The notes beneath the pieces are model-generated. The model was not told the DNA's origin and did no database searches. It saw only the letters and a list, made by a program, of their open reading frames with translations. From positions 1 through 7,288 of the forward strand of contig CAMTOM010000069.1 in the NCBI GenBank assembly GCA_947074125.1: a stretch of 7,288 nt of DNA, given 5' to 3'. Every line of letters starts with the position of its first letter. The first letter of the stretch is position 1. A program made the position numbers and the translations under genes. The DNA is from an uncultured Desulfovibrionaceae bacterium. GTDB taxonomy: Bacteria > Desulfobacterota > Desulfovibrionia > Desulfovibrionales > Desulfovibrionaceae. Below are positions 1-6,045 of the stretch, in pieces.

Positions 1-1164
1 GTAAAACTCTTTCCAAAAGCAGATCTGAGTCGTGGTGATGATGGTGTTGCCTCTTTTGTGGAAAATAATATTACCTTCCGCTTCTATCCTCTGGAAACAG
101 ATCTTTCGACACATCCTGAGCTTTCACAGGTCAAGATCACCGCACATATGCTTGAGCAGCTCCCCAGGGAAAAATATTCCTGCATGGCGCTGACGGGTGC
201 ACCATCGTTGGATTCTGATACCTATGAAGGTTTTGAGAGTGTGCAGAGCGGGGCCATTCGTCTTGTCGGGCTGCCTGATGAAACGTTGCGCCGTAACTAT
301 TTGCTGGCGGTGCGGGCGTTGCGCTTTGCGGCCAATTTTGATCTTCCCATTGAACCCAATACCTGGCTGGCAATTATCCGCGCCTCCTCAAGAGTGCTGG
401 ACTATGTGCCCGTGACAGATATTATGAATGAATGGCGCAAGGTAGCGGCAGAATCCCTGCATCGCTTTGTGCGTCTGTTGCACGAGGCACATATTCTACA
501 GGGTCTGATACCGGAAGTCGCCGCGCTTTCCTGTGTAAAGCAGCGCCGGAATGACGATGGTGATGAAGAAACCGTTTTTGAGCATACGCTCGCCAGTATG
601 GAGCATTATCCTGAAGGTGGTTTTCATCATGACTGGCTGGGAACAATGGCCATGCTCTTTCATGATGTGGGCAAACTCTATACTGGTGAATACTTTGAAG
701 ATCGCTGGCTCTTCTATCAGCACCACAGTGCGGGTGCCAAGGTAACGCGCAAGATTTTGCGACGTCTGCATTTTTTGCCGGAAGATGTGGATTTGCTGTG
801 CCATTTGGTGCGCTATCATATGCGTTTTCAGTTTATGCTGACAGATCGCGGTATACGTCGCTTTACCGCACTGGATGAATATCCGCGCCTGATTGAAATG
901 GCACGGGCCAATATTACCGCACACAATGGTAGCTGGACATATTTTAATCACAATCGGAAATATCTGGATCGTGCGGATACTCCGGAACAGATGTTGGAGC
1001 CATTGTTGAATGGCAATCAGATTATGGGAGAAATCCACCTCGCCCCAGGCCCCCTGGTGGGCATTATTCGCGATGCGCTGTTACAGGCACAGATTGCGGG
1101 TGATGTGACAGATGTGGAAAGCGCACGCGCTTTTGTGCGCGCATACGCGCAAAGAAATGTATAG
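1..1164 (+). CDS. tRNA nucleotidyltransferase / poly(A) polymerase family protein with HD domain (5' truncated by window)
   Basis: The frame is open from base 1, so the real start lies upstream; the GTG at 58 is only an internal codon. What is visible is the end of the head domain, the neck and body, and an HD phosphohydrolase domain. The body signature VRALRFAANF (about 307-336) is typical of the class II CCA-adding/poly(A) polymerase family. The HD domain has a histidine at 583-585 in FEHTLASMEH, the doublet in FHDVGK (658-675), and a later HHSAGA segment and LVRYHMR. The C-terminal LLNGNQIM...APGPLVG block is the family's usual tail. Known members add CCA or A to RNA 3' ends, and the HD domain can have phosphatase or phosphodiesterase activity. 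Here two nucleotide-handling motifs are degraded: the RRDFTIN-like site reads PREKYSCMAL (163-192) and the EDxxR site reads RNYLL (292-306). It may therefore be a divergent paralogue rather than the housekeeping CCA enzyme. It stops with TAG just before a terminator. Confidence 0.85.
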   Translation, partial: VKLFPKADLSRGDDGVASFVENNITFRFYPLETDLSTHPELSQVKITAHMLEQLPREKYSCMALTGAPSLDSDTYEGFESVQSGAIRLVGLPDETLRRNYLLAVRALRFAANFDLPIEPNTWLAIIRASSRVLDYVPVTDIMNEWRKVAAESLHRFVRLLHEAHILQGLIPEVAALSCVKQRRNDDGDEETVFEHTLASMEHYPEGGFHHDWLGTMAMLFHDVGKLYTGEYFEDRWLFYQHHSAGAKVTRKILRRLHFLPEDVDLLCHLVRYHMRFQFMLTDRGIRRFTALDEYPRLIEMARANITAHNGSWTYFNHNRKYLDRADTPEQMLEPLLNGNQIMGEIHLAPGPLVGIIRDALLQAQIAGDVTDVESARAFVRAYAQRNV

Positions 1165-1186
1165 CACTTCTTCATGGAGTGTCGTG

Positions 1187-1229
1187 AGAGGGGAAGGAAT
1201 TGCCGTAAGGCTTTCTTTCCCTCTTTTGT
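1187..1229 (+). terminator. Rho-independent terminator after the HD/nucleotidyltransferase gene
   Basis: The arm 1187-1204 pairs with 1209-1224, giving about 16 base pairs including two G-U pairs and one two-base bulge (TT at 1200-1201), closed by a GTAA tetraloop (1205-1208). A T-rich run starts inside the 3' arm and continues with scattered T's to about 1240. It begins 23 bases after the TAG of the upstream gene. Only about 30 bases separate its end from the rlmN start codon, so rlmN either has a promoter overlapping this structure or depends on read-through. Confidence 0.72.
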
Positions 1230-1258
1230 CTATTCTTTAGGGAGAGGATACGGTATTC

Positions 1259-2329
1259 ATGATTGATATTTTGAATATGACATTGCCAGAGCTGACACGC
1301 TGGATGGTAGAAGATCTGGGTGAGCCGCGTTTTCGCGCAGTGCAGGTATGGCAGTGGCTCTGGCAGAAAATGGCTCGCGATTTTGAGAGCATGAGTAATG
1401 TTTCCAAAAATACGCGGGCACGTCTTGTAGAAATAGCTATGATTGTCTGGCCCACAGTGGAGCGGGTAGAAAAAAGTACTGATGGTACCGTGAAGCTCTT
1501 GTTGCGTCTCGCTGATGGGGCATTGGTGGAAACAGTGCTCATTCCCTCTGAATCGAAAGATGGCGTGATTCGCACGACACAATGTCTTTCCTCACAGGTG
1601 GGCTGTGCCATGGGGTGTACCTTTTGCAGTACAGGCAGTCTTGGCTTTGAGCGGAATATGACAATGGCTGAGATTTTGGGACAGATACTGGTTGCGCGTG
1701 ACTATTTGAATGACAGGCGTCTGGATCGTCCCATATTACGCAATCTTGTCTTTATGGGTATGGGGGAACCCTTACTCAACCTGCGTGAGCTTATGCGTAG
1801 CCTGGAAACGCTGAACAGTGATCTTGGTCTGACCTTTTCACCCCGCCGTATAACGGTATCAACCTGTGGTATTGAAAAAGGCTTGCGCGAACTGGGGGAT
1901 TCTGGTCTGGCGTATCTTGCGGTATCATTGCACGCACCCAATCAGGCTTTGCGTGAACGTATCATGCCCAAAGCCGCACGCTGGTCACTGGAAGAGCTGA
2001 TCAGCGCACTGGAAAAATATCCCCTCAAGACACGGGAACGCATTACCTTTGAATACCTGCTGCTTGGTGGCGTGAATGACAGCATTGCCGAGGCAAAAGA
2101 ACTGGCGCGTCTTGTCTCACGGGTGAAAGGCAAGCTGAATCTGATTTTGTACAATCCTGCTGAGGGTGCGCCCTATAAAGCTCCAGACAACAGCCGTGTG
2201 CTGGCTTTTGAAAAATACCTTTGGGATCGTAATATTACAGCGATTGTGCGCAAGAGCAAAGGGCAGGACATCAATGCCGCATGTGGGCAGTTGAAAGCTG
2301 CCGCCTGCCAGCAGGAGTCTGAGCGGTAG
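1259..2329 (+). CDS. rlmN: Dual-specificity 23S rRNA (A2503-C2) / tRNA (A37-C2) methyltransferase RlmN
   Basis: This 356-residue radical SAM enzyme methylates C2 of adenine 2503 in 23S rRNA, and in studied bacteria also A37 of some tRNAs, in the cytoplasm. The radical SAM cluster motif CAMGCTFC gives Cys116, Cys120 and Cys123. The family's two extra cysteines are also present: Cys109, seven residues before the cluster (equivalent to E. coli Cys118), and Cys342 in NAACGQL (equivalent to the methyl-carrying Cys355). Other matches are the MGMGEPLLN glycine-rich SAM motif (166-174), the STCGI segment (201-205) and the AVSLHAP segment (221-227). Length is normal for the family. The ATG at 1259 is preceded by GGGAGAGGA about 10 bases upstream, and the N-terminal sequence aligns well in style with the accessory domain, supporting this start. 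All catalytic residues I can check are intact. The gene ends 16 bases before a strong terminator. Confidence 0.97.
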   Translation: MIDILNMTLPELTRWMVEDLGEPRFRAVQVWQWLWQKMARDFESMSNVSKNTRARLVEIAMIVWPTVERVEKSTDGTVKLLLRLADGALVETVLIPSESKDGVIRTTQCLSSQVGCAMGCTFCSTGSLGFERNMTMAEILGQILVARDYLNDRRLDRPILRNLVFMGMGEPLLNLRELMRSLETLNSDLGLTFSPRRITVSTCGIEKGLRELGDSGLAYLAVSLHAPNQALRERIMPKAARWSLEELISALEKYPLKTRERITFEYLLLGGVNDSIAEAKELARLVSRVKGKLNLILYNPAEGAPYKAPDNSRVLAFEKYLWDRNITAIVRKSKGQDINAACGQLKAAACQQESER

Positions 2330-2345
2330 TGGTGACAGAGAAATG

Positions 2346-2381
2346 AAAAAGCGCAGTGGTGACACTGCGCTTTTTATTTTT
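2346..2381. terminator. Strong bidirectional rho-independent terminator between rlmN (+) and the tRNA cluster (-)
   Basis: A perfect 13-base-pair stem, 2346-2358 with 2363-2375, encloses the loop GTGA. The core arms are GCGCAGTG and CACTGCGC. An A5 run on one side and T5 plus ATTTTT on the other give a U tract in either direction. It lies exactly between the convergent rlmN gene and the 3' end of the last tRNA-Asp (2383), so it should end both transcripts. Confidence 0.93.
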
Positions 2382-2382
2382 G

Positions 2383-2459
<77 letters not shown>

Positions 2460-2545
2460 GTGAGCCTTCGGTTATATGAAGGCAAATCTCGGAATATATA
2501 TTGGGATTTCTCCCCTGAGAAGTACATGGACTTCTCTTGTCTGCG
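2460..2545 (-). other. tRNA-Asp spacer with three consecutive potential hairpins
   Basis: The 86-base spacer between the two identical tRNA-Asp genes contains three adjacent inverted repeats: 2464-2469 with 2478-2483 (6 of 6 pairs, 8-base loop), 2484-2490 with 2503-2509 (7 pairs including one G-U, AT-rich 12-base loop), and 2517-2523 with 2530-2536 (7 of 7 pairs, 6-base loop). The first two abut directly. None is followed by a U tract on the minus strand, so they do not look like terminators; they could be processing or stability elements of the tRNA precursor. This is inference. Confidence 0.5.
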
Positions 2546-2622
<77 letters not shown>

Positions 2623-2632
2623 GTAGTTCCCG

Positions 2633-2708
2633 TGGTGGGCAGTACAGGACTTGAACCTGTGACCCCCGCCGTGTGAAGGCGATGCTCTACCAGCTGAGCC
2701 AACTGCCC
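2633..2708 (-). tRNA. tRNA-Val (anticodon CAC)
   Basis: On the minus strand this is a 76-base cloverleaf with CCA encoded. The acceptor stem GGGCAGT pairs with ACTGCCC, the D stem GCTC with GAGC, the anticodon stem TCGCC with GGCGG (one G-U), and the T stem ACAGG with CCTGT. The anticodon loop TTCACAC places CAC at positions 34-36 (2673-2675), which reads GUG valine codons; the discriminator is A, as expected for Val. It is the first gene of the Val-Asp-Asp cluster. Confidence 0.95.
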
Positions 2709-2720
2709 GCAGGAGAGTTT

Positions 2721-2749
2721 TGTTTAGGGTAAAAGGTACTTCCTGTCAA
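2721..2749 (-). promoter_or_regulatory. Sigma-70-type promoter of the tRNA-Val/Asp/Asp cluster
   Basis: On the minus strand there is a perfect -35 box TTGACA (2744-2749), a 17-base spacer and a -10-like TAAACA (2721-2726). Transcription would begin only a few bases before the tRNA-Val 5' end at 2708. The -10 match is modest, but the perfect -35, exact spacing and position make this convincing. A small inverted repeat, CAAGA/TCTTG at 2747-2761, overlaps the -35 box. Confidence 0.65.
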
Positions 2750-2810
2750 GAAGAAATCTTGTAAGCCACTCTCGAAAAGTCATGATAACTGTATTGTTAC
2801 CGACGCATTC

Positions 2811-4586
2811 TTATTCAAGAGCACCTTGCGCACCTGCCATAGTGCGTATGGCATTGGTATAGGTATTGCGCAAATCCTGAAGATAGACAGGGTCTGCTTG
2901 CCCTTTCCAGTTTGTGACTTCCATAAAGCGTTTAGGGATAGTTTGTTCTTCAGGAACAAAACCAGTATCAAATTTAAGCTTCCAGCGCAAGTGCTGCATA
3001 TCTGTTCCGGCTTGTGCAAGCGTATCACTCAATGCGGTAAAGCCCGCAACATGCAGGCACTCCTGCATACGCTCAAGGCTGTATTCCTTGCGGGCAAACA
3101 TGCAACCTACCATACTATTGATAATGACGCGATCGCGTTCATCGGAAACAAGAAAATCAGAAGCTTTTTGTGCATCCTTGGGCTTGTCTGACTGGTCATA
3201 GGAATAACCGCCACTATCCAGATGGCTATGGCGAAAACCAAGCGCATGACTCACGTAATAGGCTTCACCTGTGGCGTATCCTGCCATTTCCTGTCCTCCC
3301 AGCACACAGGCAAAGTCCTCACCGCCATATTTCTTTGCGGCGGCATTGGCGCCGCCCCGTCCCAGAGTGTGCCAGAATTCATTGGGGGCATTGGTCAGCA
3401 GGCGGAGAGCCTTGAGATAGCCGTCTACCTCGCCAAATTGGAGCGGTACCAGTGTTTCCTCTTCTGAAATAATACCTTTAGCCAGCGCTTCTGTGGCCCA
3501 TGCGAGCGCAACCCCTGTTGTCATGGAATCAAGACCGCACGATTCTGTTTCGTCAAGAACAGGCAGAATGTCTTGAGGGTCGGAAAGGCCAAGCATGGTT
3601 CCCTGCGCAAAAATCAATTCATAGTCATAGGAAACTTGCTTGTACAGATATTCATGATCCTCACCAAACTGCTGGCGCAGGTTGGCAATATGAATACATC
3701 CCACAGGGCAGCCCGCACAGGCCGCTTTGCGCAGGAGGTATTCTTCTGCCAGATATTTTCCGGTGACAGTACTGATAGCCGGATCAGACGTCGCCTGAAG
3801 GTTGCGCCAGGGAAGTGCACGCAGCTCATTGAGAGGCTCAAGATTTTCCGGTGTGCCAAGGTCATGATATTTTTTCATTTTCGAGGTGGAAGTGACCTCC
3901 ATAAAACTATCTTTATAGAGCTTGTTCAAAGCCTTGCTGTCACCACCTGGAAGCTCAAAAGCCCCATCACCAGTGACAACAACACCTTTCAGATTTTTAC
4001 TGCCCATAACAGCACCACTGCCGAGGCGCCCGAAATGTCGGAAGGAATCGACATTGATACAGGCAAAACTTAGCCCATTTTCTCCGGCAGGGCCAATACG
4101 CATGGTTGAGCGATGACCGGACATATGGCGCCCAATGCGGCGCAGTTCACGTCCTGTTCCAAAAACCCCACGTCCGCGAAGGTAATGTACATTGTGAACC
4201 TGCATGCTGCGCGAGCCAACTTCCAGAGCCGAAAGAGCCGAAGCCCGCCCCGTAATCATAAGGGCATCATATCCCGCAAAGCGCAAACTCAAGCCCAAAC
4301 GTCCACCAGCATGGCTTTCTGTCCACTGGCCTGTATGGGGCGAGCGAAAACCGCAGACGACCTTTGTCATAACCGGAAAAAGACCCGTGAGAGGGCCTAT
4401 GGCAAAAATGATTGGCTCTGTGGGATCATCCCAGGGGGCAGAAGGAGTACCATAAGCTTCGTAGAGTGCGGCAGCAAGTCCGCTCCCGCCCATATGGCGG
4501 GCACGGCTGTCAAAATCCAGTATTTGGGCTTTGCCAGTGGTCATGTCAACGTGCAGTACACGGGAAACATCGGGATTAATGCGCAT
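2811..4586 (-). CDS. Aldehyde ferredoxin oxidoreductase family protein, catalytic (tungsto/molybdopterin) subunit
   Basis: The 591-residue product is close to the usual length for AOR enzymes, which oxidise aldehydes to acids with a bis-pyranopterin tungsten (sometimes molybdenum) centre and one [4Fe-4S] cluster. N-terminal family motifs are IGPLTG (63-68), SHAGGRLG (91-98), AGYDALMITG (104-113) and GRLGSGAVMGSKNLKG (186-201), the pterin-binding region. Cluster ligands are Cys290, Cys293 and Cys297 in CAGCPVGC, plus Cys495 in SMVGCMF. CGLDSMTTG (350-358) is also typical. The region where many AORs carry a DPR-type motif instead reads GYATGEAYYVSHALGFRHSH then LDSGGYSYD, so it belongs to a side branch with unknown substrate. 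The open frame runs upstream to 4931, but the ATG at 4586 is chosen because family homology starts there and GGAG lies 7 bases before it. It overlaps the iron-sulfur gene by 11 bases. No signal peptide is seen, so it should be cytoplasmic. Confidence 0.92.
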   Translation of the reverse strand: MRINPDVSRVLHVDMTTGKAQILDFDSRARHMGGSGLAAALYEAYGTPSAPWDDPTEPIIFAIGPLTGLFPVMTKVVCGFRSPHTGQWTESHAGGRLGLSLRFAGYDALMITGRASALSALEVGSRSMQVHNVHYLRGRGVFGTGRELRRIGRHMSGHRSTMRIGPAGENGLSFACINVDSFRHFGRLGSGAVMGSKNLKGVVVTGDGAFELPGGDSKALNKLYKDSFMEVTSTSKMKKYHDLGTPENLEPLNELRALPWRNLQATSDPAISTVTGKYLAEEYLLRKAACAGCPVGCIHIANLRQQFGEDHEYLYKQVSYDYELIFAQGTMLGLSDPQDILPVLDETESCGLDSMTTGVALAWATEALAKGIISEEETLVPLQFGEVDGYLKALRLLTNAPNEFWHTLGRGGANAAAKKYGGEDFACVLGGQEMAGYATGEAYYVSHALGFRHSHLDSGGYSYDQSDKPKDAQKASDFLVSDERDRVIINSMVGCMFARKEYSLERMQECLHVAGFTALSDTLAQAGTDMQHLRWKLKFDTGFVPEEQTIPKRFMEVTNWKGQADPVYLQDLRNTYTNAIRTMAGAQGALE

Positions 4587-5076
4587 GGGGAGGCTCCGTA
4601 TCAGCGGACGAGGTGGGCAGAGAAAGTGAATCTGTGCTGTGCGCAGAGGTATCGTCTGCACGATCTGGTTCCCTGTCGGGCACTTCGCGCAATTCCAGAC
4701 AGTTGTGAGGGCAAAAAGAAATACAGCGACCACAGTGAACACACACATAAGGATTATGCTCACTGTCCAGATAAATCGCTTCAACAGGACAGGCTTTTGC
4801 GCATTTGCCACACTGGAGGCAAAGGTCTCTTTTGAACTTGATACCTCCACCAGAGCGCTGGGAAAGGGCATCAGTAGGGCAGGCAGAGGCGCAGGCCGCA
4901 GGATCGCAACCAAGGCAGATGCTGGCTTCAAAACCGCGCGAAAGGCCTCCAGCGGATTTTATACGTATGCCAGCGGTATTCCAGGAGAATTGCTTGTGTA
5001 CCAGTCGGGCACAGGCCAAAGAACAAGAGTGACAGCCAATGCACCTATCCAGATGCGCTGCTGAAAGCAGTTTCAT
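4576..5076 (-). CDS. Ferredoxin-like protein with four [4Fe-4S] motifs, electron-transfer partner of the AOR
   Basis: The 166-residue protein has sixteen cysteines in four groups: Cys12/15/18/22, Cys54/57/62/66 (CLGCDPAACASACP), Cys86/89/92/96 (CLQCGKCAKACP) and Cys112/115/118/122 (CVHCGRCISFCP), plus an extra Cys126. This is the layout of the small iron-sulfur subunits that accompany AOR-type enzymes (AorA in Aromatoleum, YdhY in E. coli) and of DMSO-reductase-type electron-transfer subunits. No Tat or Sec signal is seen, so it should act in the cytoplasm. The last 40 residues or so (127-166) are low-complexity, rich in Asp, Ser, Thr and Glu, and look disordered. The start at 5076 is supported by GAGG 7 bases upstream. 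Its stop codon lies inside the AOR start region (11-base overlap), which implies coupled translation and a paired complex. It is 45 bases after pyrD. Confidence 0.92.
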   Translation of the reverse strand: MKLLSAAHLDRCIGCHSCSLACARLVHKQFSWNTAGIRIKSAGGLSRGFEASICLGCDPAACASACPTDALSQRSGGGIKFKRDLCLQCGKCAKACPVEAIYLDSEHNPYVCVHCGRCISFCPHNCLELREVPDREPDRADDTSAHSTDSLSLPTSSADTEPPHAH

Positions 5077-5086
5077 ATATCAGCCT

Positions 5087-5114
5087 CACAGGACGCCCCT
5101 AAGGAGTCCTTGTG
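5087..5114 (-). promoter_or_regulatory. Intercistronic hairpin between pyrD and the iron-sulfur gene
   Basis: The arms 5087-5094 and 5106-5114 form 8 base pairs with one bulged base (5111), around an 11-base loop that can itself pair slightly. On the minus strand the 3' arm ends in GTG directly against the GAGG ribosome binding site of the iron-sulfur gene. There is no U tract, so it is not a terminator. It could protect mRNA ends or modulate translation of the second gene pair; that is inference. Confidence 0.4.
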
Positions 5115-5121
5115 TTAAGAG

Positions 5122-6045
5122 TTAGTCTCTCATCAAAGAAGCCCGAAAGCTTTCGAGATCGTCTATATTCAAGCGTTCACAGGCGGCAGGAAGTGCCTCT
5201 GCCAGCTTGAACGCCATATCAGGGCGCATAAAGTTGGCAGTACCGATTTGCACAGCATGCGCGCCCACGAGGATAAATTCCAGCACATCTTCCACTGATG
5301 CAACACCGCCAATACCAATAACAGGTATTTGCACCGCCTGGCTCACCTGCCACACGCAGCGCAAGGCAACAGGCTTGATAGCTGGCCCTGAGAGACCACC
5401 AATAGTATTGGCCAGACGAGGGCGGCGACTGCGAATATCTACAGCCATGCCAGAAAGGGTATTGATACAGGAAAGAATGTCTGCACCAGCCGATGCCACA
5501 GCTTGTGCAATAACGCAAATATCGGTGACATTGGGGGAGAGCTTGATAATCAGTGGCTTGTGTGGTGCGGCTTTGCGCACCGCTTCAGTAACACTCGCCG
5601 CAAGCAGGGGGTCTTGCCCGAAGAGAATGCCGCCTTTTTTGACATTGGGGCAGGAAATATTCACTTCCAGTGCCGCAATGCCTTCTTCTGCATCAAGCAT
5701 GGCTGCCAAAGCCGCAAAATCCGCAACATCCGAGGCGTAAATATTCGCGATAACAGGAACATTGCGCCAGGGTAGCAGAGGAAGCTTGTGCTGTAAGAAA
5801 GCTTCAACGCCATCATTTTGCAAGCCCACAGCATTGAGCATACCCGAAGCTGTTTCCGTGATGCGAGGGGTTGGATTGCCAGCGCGTGGCTTAAGCGAAA
5901 GGCCTTTGACAACAATGCCCCCCAGATGGGAAAGATCACCATATGGCATAAACTCAAGGCCATAGCCAAAGGTACCGGACGCCGTAAGAATGGGATTTTT
6001 CAGTGTGAGCGGGTGTGCGCCAGGCAGGGTGACAGAAAGATTCAT
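5122..6045 (-). CDS. pyrD: Dihydroorotate dehydrogenase class 1B, catalytic subunit
   Basis: The 307-residue FMN enzyme catalyses oxidation of dihydroorotate to orotate, the fourth step of UMP biosynthesis. Class 1B members pass electrons to a PyrK partner and on to NAD+. Visible signatures are NPILTASGTFGYG (17-29), the GLQNDG segment (74-79), NISCPNVKKGG with the catalytic base Cys132 expected of class 1 enzymes, LIIKLSPN near 165-172, SGPAIKPVALR (219-229), IPVIGIGG (240-247) and QIGTANF (266-272). This matches the TIM-barrel order of the family, and the length is normal. The ATG at 6045 overlaps the pyrK stop as ATGA, with GGAG 7 bases upstream inside pyrK, so translation of the two subunits should be coupled, as fits a fixed-ratio heterotetramer. 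The stop at 5122 is 45 bases before the iron-sulfur gene. Confidence 0.97.
   Translation of the reverse strand: MNLSVTLPGAHPLTLKNPILTASGTFGYGLEFMPYGDLSHLGGIVVKGLSLKPRAGNPTPRITETASGMLNAVGLQNDGVEAFLQHKLPLLPWRNVPVIANIYASDVADFAALAAMLDAEEGIAALEVNISCPNVKKGGILFGQDPLLAASVTEAVRKAAPHKPLIIKLSPNVTDICVIAQAVASAGADILSCINTLSGMAVDIRSRRPRLANTIGGLSGPAIKPVALRCVWQVSQAVQIPVIGIGGVASVEDVLEFILVGAHAVQIGTANFMRPDMAFKLAEALPAACERLNIDDLESFRASLMRD

Noticed and set aside
496..1038. 180-codon minus-strand open frame opposite the HD protein gene
   Set aside because: It is fully contained in a real gene on the opposite strand, and its composition and lack of any motif mark it as a shadow.
4113..4835. 240-codon plus-strand open frame opposite the AOR and iron-sulfur genes
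   Set aside because: It spans the overlap of two well-supported minus-strand genes and shows no domain.
4587..4931. AOR frame stays open 115 codons upstream, suggesting a longer AOR protein
   Set aside because: The extension overlaps the iron-sulfur gene in another frame and lacks AOR family features. The ATG at 4586 has a good ribosome binding site and family homology begins there.
5207..5740. 177-codon plus-strand frame opposite pyrD
   Set aside because: It is antisense to a gene with every family motif in place, and its Ala/Ser/Thr-rich product is typical of an antisense shadow.
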